A stretch of 64,000 nucleotides of DNA from an uncultured Burkholderiales bacterium (GTDB lineage Bacteria > Pseudomonadota > Gammaproteobacteria > Burkholderiales > Burkholderiaceae_C), in assembly GCA_903838355.1 (NCBI GenBank), contig CAILYC010000013.1:33700-97699 (forward strand), read 5' to 3'. This document shows, piece after piece, positions 28,171 through 38,158 of the stretch. Below the pieces are notes generated by a model. The model made no database searches. It worked only from the letters and a program-made list of their open reading frames with translations, and was not told the DNA's origin. Position 1 is the first letter of the stretch. Each line of letters starts with the position of its first letter. Made by a program: the position numbers and the translations under genes.

Positions 28171-29154
28171 TTAACTTTGCGGCACAATCCCAGAGTGGTA
28201 GGCTTCGACCCAGTGGCGCACGCGCTCGGCGTCGGCGATGCGGCTCAGGCGTCCAGCCGAATCCAACAGCACCATGATGAGGTGACGACCTGCAATTTTG
28301 GTTTGCATGACCAAGCACTGACCCGCTTCGTTGATGAAGCCCGTTTTTTGTAGACCGATATCCCAGTTGGGGTTTTTCACCAAACGGTTGGTGGTGTGAA
28401 AACTCATGAGCCGATTTCCGACTTCAACCGTATAGCTCGGTGATGTCGTGAATTCTCTAAGCAAAGGGTCTTGGTAAGCATGGCCCACCAAGGTGGCCAG
28501 GTCTTTGGCACTCGACTGGTTCTTGCTCGAGAGACCCGTGGGCTCGTGGTAGTGGGTATCTTTCATCCCTAGCAAGGCGGCTTTCTCGTTCATCTTTTGC
28601 ACAAATGACTCCAAGCCGCCTGGAAAAGTTCTGCCCAAGGCATGAGCAGCGCGGTTTTCACTGGCCATCAAGGCCAAATGCAGCATCTCCAAGCGGGGCA
28701 AAGAGGTGCCCACTTTGAGCCGAGAAGCGCTGTTCTTTTCCGTATCAATGTCCTCATCGGTGATGGTGATTGTCTCGTTCATGTCGAGATTGCCTTCACT
28801 CACCAAAATCCCCGTCATGAGCTTGGTGATGGAGGCGATGGGCAACACCGCTTGGTCGTTTTTACTGAGCAAGACTTCGTGGGTGTCTTGGTCTATCACA
28901 TAGGCAACACTCGACTTTAGGGACAAGCCATCGCTGCTATCGTGCAAACCGGCCAACTGACCAAACGAGGGCTTGGTGGGAATGATGACCACCGGGTGTT
29001 GGGCGCGGCGGTTGAGAGCGTGGTGGCGACTCTTGTGCGGGTTCGCAGCGGCGGTATTGGCGCGTGTGTCGTGGCGCTCCAAGGCCTGGGCAAAGGGGGC
29101 AGAACACAAAATCAGCAGCCCAGTACAAGTTGTCCAGAATGGTTTGATCAACAC
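28171..29154 (-). CDS. pbpG: D-alanyl-D-alanine endopeptidase (PBP7-like, S11 family)
   Basis: 327 residues from GTG 29154, preferred because GGAG lies five bases upstream and it is followed at once by a signal peptide (FWTTCTGLLILCSAPFAQA); upstream in-frame starts reach to 29271. The catalytic triad motifs of serine DD-peptidases are present: SITK (PIASITKLMTG), SEN (LMASENRAAHAL) and KTG (GLQKTGFINEAGQC). It is periplasmic and cleaves D-Ala-meso-DAP cross-links. It faces the IclR gene tail to tail. Confidence 0.9.
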   Translation of the reverse strand: MLIKPFWTTCTGLLILCSAPFAQALERHDTRANTAAANPHKSRHHALNRRAQHPVVIIPTKPSFGQLAGLHDSSDGLSLKSSVAYVIDQDTHEVLLSKNDQAVLPIASITKLMTGILVSEGNLDMNETITITDEDIDTEKNSASRLKVGTSLPRLEMLHLALMASENRAAHALGRTFPGGLESFVQKMNEKAALLGMKDTHYHEPTGLSSKNQSSAKDLATLVGHAYQDPLLREFTTSPSYTVEVGNRLMSFHTTNRLVKNPNWDIGLQKTGFINEAGQCLVMQTKIAGRHLIMVLLDSAGRLSRIADAERVRHWVEAYHSGIVPQS

Positions 29155-29354
29155 GTTTCTCCAGTAATAGTCATGCACAGCCCTTTGAGTGAGGGCCAAG
29201 CCCCAAGCGAACAGTCGTTTGCTCTTCAGATGACGCAGTATAACCATAAGCAAAAAAACATGCAAGATCATAGACTTGCATCATTTTCATAAGGTGAGCA
29301 CAAAGGCGTTGGACAGGACGCAGATTTTGAGCGCCAAGGGGGGGGTGCTTTGGC

Positions 29355-30215
29355 TCAGGGGCCTTGGTGCTCGTGCAAGCCCTGCTCATCGGGCTCATCG
29401 GTGGAGGTGCTGATGACGCTCACTTGGAGTCCCTTGGCTTTGCGCCAAGCATAAATCACGTAGCCACTCAAGGCATAGGCCACAAAGAGGGAGAACATCA
29501 CAATCGGTGGGTGAATATTGATGACGGCAATCAAAAGCGCCAAAAACACAATGGTGGCAAAGGGCACGCTTTTTTTCATCTGCACATCTTTGAAACTGTA
29601 AAAGGGCGCGTTCGTCACCATGGTGAGCCCGGCAAACAAACTCAATCCAAACATCACCCAAGCCACTTGTGTACCGGAGATGCCCGCATCGTTGATCACC
29701 CAGATAAAACCGGTGAGCACCGCCGCAGCCGCAGGTGAGGGCAAACCTTGGAAGTAGCGCCGGTCCACGACTTGGGTGTTGACATTAAAGCGCGCCAAGC
29801 GAAGCGCAGCACAGGCACAATAGAGAAATGCGGCAATCCAACCCCAACGCCCAAGCCCCTTGAGCGCCCACTCGTAGGAGATCAGTGCGGGTGCAGCGCC
29901 AAAAGAGACCATGTCCGACAGGGAGTCCATTTGCTCACCAAAGGCGCTTTGCGTGTTGGTCATGCGGGCAACGCGGCCATCCATGGCGTCCAAAATCATC
30001 GCGCAAAACACCCCCATGGCGGCCGAATCAAAATGCCCATTCATGGCCATCACAATGGCATAGAACCCCCCAAAAAGGGCCGCCAAGGTGACCAAATTGG
30101 GCAGCATGTAGATGCCTTTTCTGGGTTTGGGACGCAAAGTCTCTCCCGCCTGCAGTCCTTCGGTGCTGCACCCGGGTTCTGGGGGCTTTGGCGCTTGGGC
30201 CTCGCGCTCATTCAT
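29355..30215 (-). CDS. pssA: CDP-diacylglycerol--serine O-phosphatidyltransferase
   Basis: 286 residues from ATG 30215 (GGGAG upstream). Type II PssA with the CDP-alcohol phosphotransferase signature DAMDGRVARMTNTQSAFGEQMDSLSDM split across about 87-110 (DG..AR..G..D...D), and about eight membrane helices. It makes phosphatidylserine in the inner membrane, which the Psd protein encoded 100 bp upstream decarboxylates to phosphatidylethanolamine. The first 35 residues are a soluble, Pro/Glu-rich extension. Confidence 0.95.
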   Translation of the reverse strand: MNEREAQAPKPPEPGCSTEGLQAGETLRPKPRKGIYMLPNLVTLAALFGGFYAIVMAMNGHFDSAAMGVFCAMILDAMDGRVARMTNTQSAFGEQMDSLSDMVSFGAAPALISYEWALKGLGRWGWIAAFLYCACAALRLARFNVNTQVVDRRYFQGLPSPAAAAVLTGFIWVINDAGISGTQVAWVMFGLSLFAGLTMVTNAPFYSFKDVQMKKSVPFATIVFLALLIAVINIHPPIVMFSLFVAYALSGYVIYAWRKAKGLQVSVISTSTDEPDEQGLHEHQGP

Positions 30216-30315
30216 GGGCAAACTCCCAGACCCAAGTCGACCCAACACCCTTGGGCTTGGCAGGGCAAAACAGGGTCAAAAAATACACTCGCGAGCATGA
30301 CATGGGGTCTTTGGA

Positions 30316-30984
30316 TCACAGCTTGGCCAAGATGGTGAGGGTCGCCTTGACCTTGTCGCCAGGGGAGACTTTGACCGTGGCGTCAATGGGCAAGTAGACA
30401 TCGACGCGCGAGCCAAAGCGAATGAAACCGTAGCGCTCGCCCTTGGTGAGGGATTGGCCGACCTGTGCATAGCAAAGAATTCGCCGTGCAATGAGGCCCG
30501 CGACTTGGACCAAGGTGATGGTTTTGGCTTGTCCATTGAACTGCGCATCAATGACCATGGCGTTGCGCTCATTTTCACTCGAGGCTTTGTCCAAACTGGC
30601 ATTGAGAAACTGACCGGCGCTATAGGCAATGCTTCTCACCACCCCGTCAACACTTGCGCGGTTGCTGTGCACATTGAAGACGTTCATGAACACACTGATC
30701 AAAATCGCCTCGCGCTCGGCGTAGGGGTCGAAAATTCTTTGGACTTTGATCACTCGACCATCTGCCGGTGAGAGCACCGCATCCGCATCAGGGGGAAGGA
30801 GTCGAGGGGGGTCACGAAAGAACTGGAGTACAAAGACGGCCAACACATCGAGTGGCAAACCCCATCCCCAAGAACCGAACCAATGCCCTAAAAAGGCCAG
30901 GCCTAGAGTGAGCGCGATGAAAGGCCAGCCTTCGCGGGCGAGCAGGGGGTGAGGATAATTCAAGAGACTCCTTGGAAAATGCAT
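30316..30984 (-). CDS. psd: Phosphatidylserine decarboxylase (short, PSD-A type)
   Basis: 222 residues from ATG 30984; a TTG two codons upstream is possible and neither has a clear ribosome site. The short PSD-A form has two membrane segments near 20-55, then [29 protein letters not shown] and the self-cleavage site [11 protein letters not shown], where the Ser of GS becomes the pyruvoyl group. It produces phosphatidylethanolamine from the product of PssA, the next gene. The pair forms a lipid operon between ilvC and pbpG. Confidence 0.94.
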   Translation of the reverse strand: MHFPRSLLNYPHPLLAREGWPFIALTLGLAFLGHWFGSWGWGLPLDVLAVFVLQFFRDPPRLLPPDADAVLSPADGRVIKVQRIFDPYAEREAILISVFMNVFNVHSNRASVDGVVRSIAYSAGQFLNASLDKASSENERNAMVIDAQFNGQAKTITLVQVAGLIARRILCYAQVGQSLTKGERYGFIRFGSRVDVYLPIDATVKVSPGDKVKATLTILAKL

Positions 30985-31112
30985 TGACAATAAGCCATTG
31001 TAATGCCTCTGTCAGAGCACAAAATAGCCCAAAAGAAGTCTTATCCATGGCCCCAAGAGTCACTTGGTGCTCAATTTCGACACACCCAGTGCACAAAACC
31101 GCTGGATCCAAC

Positions 31113-31138
31113 AAAAAAGGCCTGCTTTGAGCAGGCCT
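31113..31138 (-). terminator. Rho-independent terminator after ilvC
   Basis: A 9-bp perfect stem (31118-31126 with 31130-31138, AGGCCTGCT) with a 3-base loop, followed on the minus strand by TTTTTT. It sits about 100 bp beyond the ilvC stop and ends the ilvBHC operon. Confidence 0.85.
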
Positions 31139-31240
31139 CGACAGGGTTGAGAGCGTTCAACCCGTCTTTGCACCCCAGAGAGAAACAACACCCATGAAGC
31201 CCGCTCCATTGAAGCCAGCACCAAAGGTGGGGTGAGAGGA

Positions 31241-32272
<1,032 letters not shown>

Positions 32273-32326
32273 TTAGGGGTCAATTGTTAACAAACTCGTT
32301 AATTCATCGCTCAAATGAGCGTTGGC

Positions 32327-32818
32327 TTAAACTCTTAAAACCCGCTCGCCGCGGCCGATGCCACACGAACCCGTGCGCACCGTCTCCAAAATAGCAGAGT
32401 GGTCAATGGCTTGCAAAAAGGCATCGTTTTTCGCTTGGTCTCCGGTGAGCTCCAAGGTGTAGCTCTTTTCCGTCACGTCGATGATGCGACCACGAAAGAT
32501 GTCGGCCATGCGCTTCATCTCTTCACGCTCCTTGCCCACAGCCCGCACCTTGACGAGCATCAACTCGCGCTCGGTGTAGGGACCTTCGGTCAAGTCCACC
32601 ACCTTCACAACCTCAATGAGTCGATTCAAGTGCTTGGTGATTTGTTCGATCACATCGTCTGAGCCACTGGTTTGAATGGTCATGCGTGAGAGCGATGCGT
32701 CCTCGGTGGGGGCCACCGACAAGGACTCAATGTTGTAGCCCCTGGCGGAGAAAAGGCCCACCACTCTCGAGAGTGCGCCGGGCTCGTTTTCCAGCAAAAC
32801 CGAAATGATGTGTTTCAT
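32327..32818 (-). CDS. ilvH: Acetolactate synthase small (regulatory) subunit
   Basis: 163 residues. The N-terminal ACT domain (HIISVLLENEPGALSRVVGLFSARGYNIESL, split about 3-33) binds valine for feedback control; the second half is the ALS_ss C-terminal domain (RELMLVKVRAVGKEREEM, YTLELTGD). It activates and regulates the catalytic subunit encoded 206 bp upstream. GAGGAAA precedes the ATG. The 206-bp gap (32819-33024) shows no gene or obvious terminator. Confidence 0.96.
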   Translation of the reverse strand: MKHIISVLLENEPGALSRVVGLFSARGYNIESLSVAPTEDASLSRMTIQTSGSDDVIEQITKHLNRLIEVVKVVDLTEGPYTERELMLVKVRAVGKEREEMKRMADIFRGRIIDVTEKSYTLELTGDQAKNDAFLQAIDHSAILETVRTGSCGIGRGERVLRV

Positions 32819-33024
32819 AGAAATTTCCTCTTTTTGTGGCCCTCCCCTTGAGACGGTAACCCCAAGGCTTGGCCAACAATAGACTTTTCAAACCATTGAC
32901 AAAAATAAGCTCGGATGAAAGATAAAGGCGGTCTTGTCCACAAAGCATATCCGTGGCAAACGACCTTTTTCTGAGGCTCCAAACCGGGGCCAGTCAGCCC
33001 CACTGAGGCTCAGCGCCTCATGCA

Positions 33025-34815
33025 TTACAAATCCTCGCTACCCATGAGCATCTCAGTGATGCCCTTGCCCGCTTGTACCATGGGGAAGACGTTCTCGGTT
33101 TGATCGGTCCTGAAGTCCATGAACACGGTTCTGTCTTTGAGGCGGCGCGCTTCACGCAAGGCCGGCTCTACATCTTCATGCTTTTCAATGAGCAAGCCCA
33201 CATGACCATAGGCCTCGGCCAATTTCACAAAGTCTGGCAAGGCGTCCATGTAGCTGTGGCTGTAGCGCCCAGAGTATTCAATTTCTTGCCACTGACGCAC
33301 CATGCCGAGATAGCGATTGTTCAGGGCCACAATTTTGATTGGGGTGTTGTACTGTAGACAAGTGGAGAGCTCTTGGATACACATCTGCACCGAGCCTTCT
33401 CCGGTCACACAAAACACTTCCGAATCAGGCTTGGCCAATTTAACGCCCATGGCATAAGGGATGCCCACACCCATGGTGCCCAAGCCACCGGAGTTGATCC
33501 AACGCCGAGGCTCATCAAAACGATAATACTGCGCCGCCCACATTTGGTGCTGCCCCACATCGGAGGTGATGTAGGTGTCTTGGTCTTTGGTCATGTTCCA
33601 AAGTGTCTCCACCACGAACTGGGGCTTGATCACCGAGGTGTTGGCTCGGTCATAATTCAAACAGTGGCGTCCTCGCCACTGCTCAATGGTGCTCCACCAA
33701 GCAGCCAGAGCTGGGGCGTCAATGCGCTCTTTGCTCTCGTGCAACATGTGGAGCATTTCGGTGAGGACCGCTTTCACGTCGCCCACGATCGGCACATCCA
33801 CCTTGACGCGCTTAGAGATACTCGAAGGATCAATGTCAATGTGGATGATTTTTCGCTCGTTTTGCGCAAAATGTTTGGGGTTACCAATGACACGATCATC
33901 AAAGCGTGCGCCCACGGCCAACAACACATCACAGTGCTGCATGGCATTGTTGGCCTCGATGGTGCCGTGCATGCCAAGCATTCCCAAGAACTTGGGGTCG
34001 CTGGCCGGATAGGCGCCCAGACCCATCAAGGTGTTGGTGCAGGGCACGCCCAAGGCATCGACCAAGGTTCTGAGTTCTTGCGAGGCGTTGGACAAGAGCA
34101 CACCACCGCCCGTGTAAATGTAGGGGCGCTTGGCGTTCAAAAGCATCTGGAGCGCTTTTCTGATTTGTCCGCCGTGGCCTTTTTTCACCGGGTTGTAGGA
34201 GCGCATCTCCAGTGGGTGGGGATCGCGCACATACATCGCCTTGTTAAAGGACACATCTTTGGGGATATCCACCACCACGGGCCCAGGTCGACCGGTCTTG
34301 GCAATGTGAAAGGCCTTTTTGATGGTTTGCGCCAAGTCTTTGACGTCCTTGACCAAAAAGTTATGCTTGACAATGGGGCGCGTGATGCCCACCGTGTCAC
34401 ACTCTTGAAACGCATCGAGTCCTATCGCATGGGTGGGCACTTGACCGGTGATGATCACCAAAGGTATGCTGTCCATGTAGGCTGTGGCAATGCCAGTCAC
34501 CGCATTGGTGACACCGGGGCCCGAGGTGACCAAGGCCACCCCCACGTCCCCCGTGGCGCGGGCATAACCATCGGCGGCGTGAACAGCCGCTTGCTCGTGG
34601 CGAACGAGCACGTGTTGAATGGTCTCTTGTTTGTATAGAGCGTCGTAGATGTAGAGAACCGCCCCACCAGGGTAGCCCCACAAATATTTGACATTTTCGG
34701 CCTGCAAGGCCTTGACCATGATCTCCGAGCCCATGAGCTCTACTGGAGCCTCAAGATGATCGGCCACTGTTGTGGCCGCGGCAGCAGCGTGCAGCTGCGC
34801 TTTATTGATTTCCAT
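33025..34815 (-). CDS. ilvB: Acetolactate synthase large (catalytic) subunit
   Basis: 596 residues, ThDP-dependent. The N-terminal PYR domain contains the catalytic Glu (LVRHEQAAVHAADGYARATG) and the PP domain the ThDP motif (GEGSVQMCIQELSTCLQYNTP, GDG-type as GEGS, ending in ALNNRYLGMV). It condenses pyruvate to acetolactate or with 2-oxobutyrate. ATG 34815 has AAAGG upstream. First gene of the ilvBHC operon; the region upstream has several hairpins and a 49-codon overlapping frame that could form a regulatory leader. Confidence 0.96.
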   Translation of the reverse strand: MEINKAQLHAAAAATTVADHLEAPVELMGSEIMVKALQAENVKYLWGYPGGAVLYIYDALYKQETIQHVLVRHEQAAVHAADGYARATGDVGVALVTSGPGVTNAVTGIATAYMDSIPLVIITGQVPTHAIGLDAFQECDTVGITRPIVKHNFLVKDVKDLAQTIKKAFHIAKTGRPGPVVVDIPKDVSFNKAMYVRDPHPLEMRSYNPVKKGHGGQIRKALQMLLNAKRPYIYTGGGVLLSNASQELRTLVDALGVPCTNTLMGLGAYPASDPKFLGMLGMHGTIEANNAMQHCDVLLAVGARFDDRVIGNPKHFAQNERKIIHIDIDPSSISKRVKVDVPIVGDVKAVLTEMLHMLHESKERIDAPALAAWWSTIEQWRGRHCLNYDRANTSVIKPQFVVETLWNMTKDQDTYITSDVGQHQMWAAQYYRFDEPRRWINSGGLGTMGVGIPYAMGVKLAKPDSEVFCVTGEGSVQMCIQELSTCLQYNTPIKIVALNNRYLGMVRQWQEIEYSGRYSHSYMDALPDFVKLAEAYGHVGLLIEKHEDVEPALREARRLKDRTVFMDFRTDQTENVFPMVQAGKGITEMLMGSEDL

Positions 34816-35203
34816 GATAAACCTTTGTGAATTTCAGACAGAAAAACGCTGGGTTGCCTTTGGGCGAGTTCTCTTGAAACCGCTGCAAGACTTGAGACCT
34901 GTGGCCATGAACGGGTGAACCCGTTGTGCTCAGATCCGTTTTGGACTTCATCTTCAAGCGGAAGTCCTCAATACGAAACCGTCAATTATGACACCGTTTT
35001 TAATTAAACGGTGTTTTTTCGCCAATCTGTTGTTTCGAGCAGAAGACCATTTGGGTGGGACCTGGCCAGACCCTGCGCATGCCACGCACGCGCAGCGTGG
35101 ACGCAATGCACCCGAGTAAAAAAGCCCCGAATTGGGTCGTTGCGTGTGCACGGCGCGTGAAGACCTCTACAATGCTTCATCTGCCTACGAACATAGCCTC
35201 ATT
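34816..35203. promoter_or_regulatory. Divergent control region between ilvB and the ECF sigma gene
   Basis: Nearly 390 bases. On the ilvB side the leader contains hairpin-forming repeats (AACGGGT..ACCCGTT near 34910-34925 and GGACTTC..GAAGTCC near 34942-34967). A 49-codon leftward frame (34802-34951) starts in the leader and ends just inside ilvB in another frame. It is not rich in Leu/Ile/Val codons, so classic peptide attenuation is not supported. A plus-strand terminator is listed separately. No consensus promoter was identified with confidence. Confidence 0.45.
34991..35019 (+). terminator. Strong intrinsic terminator on the plus strand, upstream of ilvB
   Basis: A 9-bp perfect stem (ACACCGTTT at 34991-34999 with AAACGGTGT at 35006-35014), a 6-base loop, then a T run. 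Its orientation would end a rightward transcript, yet no rightward gene precedes it in the ilvB-sigma gap, which hints at an unannotated short RNA. Confidence 0.75.
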
Positions 35204-35770
35204 TTGGCCACCGAACAAGAACTTTCTGACTTTTTGATCAGCGTTGAAAAACGCGCCTTCAAGCGCTCTCTCTACCATGTGAGGGATGAGGAGGCTGCGC
35301 TTGACATTGTTCAAGACAGTATGATGAAACTGTGCGAACACTACAGCAACAAAAATGTCACCGAGTTGCCCATGTTGTTCCAGCGCATCCTCTCCAACAC
35401 AACGCTCGACTGGTTCAGGCGACAAAAGACAAAACACGCTCTTTTCTCGAATTTCAACGAGTTTGAAAGTGAGGGGCTTGACACGGACTTTGATTTTTTA
35501 GAAGTCAATGCCTCGAGCAACACCTCGGCACAGTCAGAAAGCGCAGAAAATGTGCTCTCGCATGCCCAAAACGTGTCCGAAATCGAAGAAGAGATAAAAA
35601 AGTTGCCCGCACGTCAACGAGAAGCCTTCTTGCTGCGTTATTGGGAGGAGCTCGATGTTTCGGAGACTGCTGCTGCCATGGGCTGCTCGGTCGGCAGTGT
35701 AAAGACACATTGCTCTAGAGCGATTCAGGCATTATATTCAGCACTTAAGGCAAAAGGACTTCAACCATGA
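35204..35770 (+). CDS. ECF-type RNA polymerase sigma factor
   Basis: 188 residues if TTG 35204 (LATEQELSDF) is the start, where family similarity begins; the frame is open back to 35132. Region 2 is RDEEAALDIVQDSMMKL with MLFQRILSNTTLDWFRRQK, and region 4 is LPARQREAFLLRYWEELDVS followed by AAAMGCSVGSVKTHCSRA. An acidic linker of about 50 residues joins them. It directs RNA polymerase to a small regulon. Its stop overlaps the DUF3619 start (ATGA), a pair that recurs in Burkholderiales downstream of ilvBHC. Confidence 0.9.
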   Translation: MATEQELSDFLISVEKRAFKRSLYHVRDEEAALDIVQDSMMKLCEHYSNKNVTELPMLFQRILSNTTLDWFRRQKTKHALFSNFNEFESEGLDTDFDFLEVNASSNTSAQSESAENVLSHAQNVSEIEEEIKKLPARQREAFLLRYWEELDVSETAAAMGCSVGSVKTHCSRAIQALYSALKAKGLQP

Positions 35771-36210
35771 CAGAAAATTTCACAATACGAAATGATGTTG
35801 AAACCCAACTCGCAGCGCGTTGGGTGAGGGGCTTGGACGCATCCTTGGAAACCTTGCCTCACCATGTCAACGAGCGCCTGCGCGTGGCACGCCTGCATGC
35901 CTTGAGCTTACAGCGCACTCAGGTCCAAAGACTGGCCTTGAACATGAGCGCTGGCGCCGGTGTGGCCACCCTGTCGCTTCACGATCAAGAGCCTGGATTG
36001 TGGTCACGTTTGACTTCCTTTTTGCCTTTGATCGTTCTTTTGGCGGGTTTGGTGGGCATCCATGAGTTTCAAAACGACTCGAACGCCCACAAACTGGCCA
36101 ATTTGGACCAAGCCTTGCTACTCGATGATTTGCCACCCGATGCTTACACGGACCCAGGATTCTTGAAATTTTTGAGTGTTCCCAGCTCCACCAGCCAAGA
36201 CCAACCCTAA
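35767..36210 (+). CDS. DUF3619 family membrane protein, possible sigma-factor partner
   Basis: 147 residues. A cytoplasmic helical N-terminal part (RNDVETQLAARWVRGLDASL, about 8-60) is followed by one membrane segment (LTSFLPLIVLLAGLVGIHEF, about 83-102) and a short C-terminal tail with acidic LLLDDLPPDAYTDPGFLKFL. Translational coupling to the ECF sigma gene and the single-pass layout are what one expects of an anti-sigma factor, but the family has no proven function that I know. Confidence 0.8.
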   Translation: MTENFTIRNDVETQLAARWVRGLDASLETLPHHVNERLRVARLHALSLQRTQVQRLALNMSAGAGVATLSLHDQEPGLWSRLTSFLPLIVLLAGLVGIHEFQNDSNAHKLANLDQALLLDDLPPDAYTDPGFLKFLSVPSSTSQDQP

Positions 36211-36212
36211 GC

Positions 36213-37220
36213 ATGCCCTTGTACCGTGGACCGCTCTTTGCCAAATGCCTCCTGAGTCTCAATGCGTTGTGCGGGGACCGAGGTCGCAGAATTGACCCTT
36301 TGCACGCCGCATTGCTCCTGCGCCCTTGGCTGACCCCTCTGATCGTGACCCTGGGTCTTGGAGGGTTTGGTTGTCTGCAAGCCCAAACGCTGACCCCCAA
36401 CACGGCCCCCACCAGCAGTGAGGCCGCCTTGACCAGTCCCAGCAGTCCCAGAGCAAACGCGTCCTTGGGCGAATCGACCAACAACTCAAACAGCACCGCA
36501 ACTCCCAACACCAACACCAACACCAACACCAACACCAACACCAACACCAACACCAACACCAACACCAACACCAACACCAACACCAACACCAACACCAACA
36601 CCAACACCAACCTCAACGAGGAAAGCAGCACCAAGGGACTGCACACCAACGAGCCCAGCATGCCCAAGATCCAGTCAAGTGCCACGCCGAATGCAGGCGC
36701 CGCAGCCACGGCTTCCAACATCAGCGTGCCGAGTCACCCCCTCTGGGTCGATCTCACTGGGACGCAACAACTCGCCTTGCAGCCCTTGAATGTCCTTTGG
36801 AGCAGCATCACCGCATCACAAAAGAGAAAGTGGATTGCCCTGGTCGCGAACTTCTCCAATCTGAGTTCGAGCGACCAAGACAAACTCCAGCAGCGCATGC
36901 ACCAATGGGCCAGCATGAGCGCGCAAGAAAGGGCCCAAGCTCGGGTTGTTTTTGCGCAAGTCCAACAACTCTCAGGCGATGAGCGTCTGAGCAAGTGGCA
37001 AGCCTATCAGGCCTTGGAGCAAAGCGAAAAAATCGAGCTGGCCAAGGCCACCACCAAACTGCCCAACAGCGCAGCAATTTCACCTTCCCCCCTGTCCCAG
37101 CGCTCGGCGATCTCCATCCAAATGCTCTTCCCCACCACTTACAGCAGCACCCGATTGGACACCGATCAACTCTCGATCAAAACATTGCTGCCCCCGAGGG
37201 TTCAAGCACCAGCACCTTGA
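36213..37220 (+). CDS. DUF3106 family exported protein with long Asn-Thr repeat
   Basis: 335 residues. A hydrophobic leader lies unusually far in (TPLIVTLGLGGFGCLQAQ, about 41-58). An internal start there would give a cleaner signal peptide. Next comes a Ser/Thr-rich spacer containing about 17 Thr-Asn dipeptides (about 95-134), then the DUF3106 domain from about 175 (LTGTQQLALQPLNVLW, KRKWIALVANF, RMHQWASMSAQERAQARVVF). It starts two bases after DUF3619 and likely shares its operon. Function unknown; the helical repeats resemble periplasmic metal-sensing or adaptor proteins only loosely. Confidence 0.8.
   Translation: MPLYRGPLFAKCLLSLNALCGDRGRRIDPLHAALLLRPWLTPLIVTLGLGGFGCLQAQTLTPNTAPTSSEAALTSPSSPRANASLGESTNNSNSTATPNTNTNTNTNTNTNTNTNTNTNTNTNTNTNTNTNTNLNEESSTKGLHTNEPSMPKIQSSATPNAGAAATASNISVPSHPLWVDLTGTQQLALQPLNVLWSSITASQKRKWIALVANFSNLSSSDQDKLQQRMHQWASMSAQERAQARVVFAQVQQLSGDERLSKWQAYQALEQSEKIELAKATTKLPNSAAISPSPLSQRSAISIQMLFPTTYSSTRLDTDQLSIKTLLPPRVQAPAP
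36505..36606 (+). repeat. Hexanucleotide microsatellite (CCAACA)17
   Basis: Seventeen perfect copies encode the Asn-Thr repeat of the DUF3106 protein. As the unit is two codons long, slippage would change protein length but not reading frame. Confidence 0.95.
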
Positions 37221-37411
37221 GTGGGCCCACGTTTGGCGGGAACTCGTCGGCAGCAGTCCATTTGATAACGCAAGGCCCAAGCACCACCACCAACAGCAGC
37301 AGCAGCACTATTAACACCCCCTCTAACTTATTCCATCTTCACCTCCTCCCCCCTTTCAAGATCACCTCCTGATCACCTTCTGAGCCACCCCCCAAAACAG
37401 CGGCCCTCCAC

Positions 37412-38053
37412 GTGAACACCGATCCCCCCCCGCGCACCCACAAACTCGCCGCCACCTCACCCCAAGCTTCTAGCCCTTGGACCACGCCTTCTGTTTGGCG
37501 ACGCATGGCGTGCTGGACTTATGAAGGTGTCTTGCTCTTTGGGGTGGTGTTCATGGCCAGCTTGGTCTACACGGTACTTGCGCAAGGCGTGAAGTCCTTG
37601 CTCGGCAACACCGGCACGGAGCACCTTGAGGCCGCCTCAGATCTTGAACTCTCCATGCTTGGCGCGAGCAGCAGCGCCTTGCCCACGAGTCTCGAGCGTG
37701 AGTTGCTACAACTCTTTATCTTGAGCGTATTGGTGGCCTACTTTGTTTTCTTTTGGAGAAAAGGCCAAACCTTGGCGATGAAAACCTGGGGCTTGAGGCT
37801 CACCACGCAAAGCGGATCCATCCTGAGCACCCCGCGCGCACTCTTTAGGTTGGTGCTTTGTTGGGTGTGGTTTTGGCCGCTGCTGCTGCCTTTTGAGATG
37901 CCTTGGATTGAACGCAGTGGGGTTGCTATGGTTTGGATCGCGATATGGGCCTGGCTCAGTGCGTTTCATCCACAACACCAGTTTTGGCACGATGCCTGGG
38001 CTGGCACCCAACTCATCGTTGAGCCCAAGGCCAAAGACGACAAGGCCACGTGA
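37412..38053 (+). CDS. RDD family membrane protein
   Basis: 213 residues, GTG start. The RDD domain begins near residue 30 (VWRRMACWTYEGVLLFGVVF), here with Arg-Arg and Tyr-Glu in place of the RR...D..L motif. Three to four membrane helices follow, with KTWGLRLTTQSG and the final HPQHQFWHDAWAGTQLI. RDD proteins are small membrane proteins, some acting in Na+(Li+)/H+ exchange or transport, mostly unknown. It follows the DUF3106 gene after 190 bp of C-rich sequence without a gene, and completes the conserved sigma-DUF3619-DUF3106-RDD set. Confidence 0.85.
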   Translation: MNTDPPPRTHKLAATSPQASSPWTTPSVWRRMACWTYEGVLLFGVVFMASLVYTVLAQGVKSLLGNTGTEHLEAASDLELSMLGASSSALPTSLERELLQLFILSVLVAYFVFFWRKGQTLAMKTWGLRLTTQSGSILSTPRALFRLVLCWVWFWPLLLPFEMPWIERSGVAMVWIAIWAWLSAFHPQHQFWHDAWAGTQLIVEPKAKDDKAT

Positions 38054-38158
38054 GCACCCTCACCCTGGTGCCGCACGATGCGGCCCAGCAAATTTTGATC
38101 ACGCACAGGTTGCCCAATCGTGAATTGTCACAATTGCGCCAGACAATCAGGACTCCCT

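Noticed and set aside
33373..34638. Rightward frame of 421 codons inside ilvB
   Set aside because: Antisense shadow; the minus-strand acetolactate synthase is unmistakable.
36505..36606. CRISPR-like direct repeats
   Set aside because: Contiguous 6-bp units without spacers inside a coding frame; a microsatellite, not an array.
35867..36721. Leftward frame of 284 codons with a long Val-Leu repeat
   Set aside because: It is the antisense of DUF3619/DUF3106; the Val-Leu repeat is just the complement of the CCAACA tract, and the plus-strand genes have domains and coupling.
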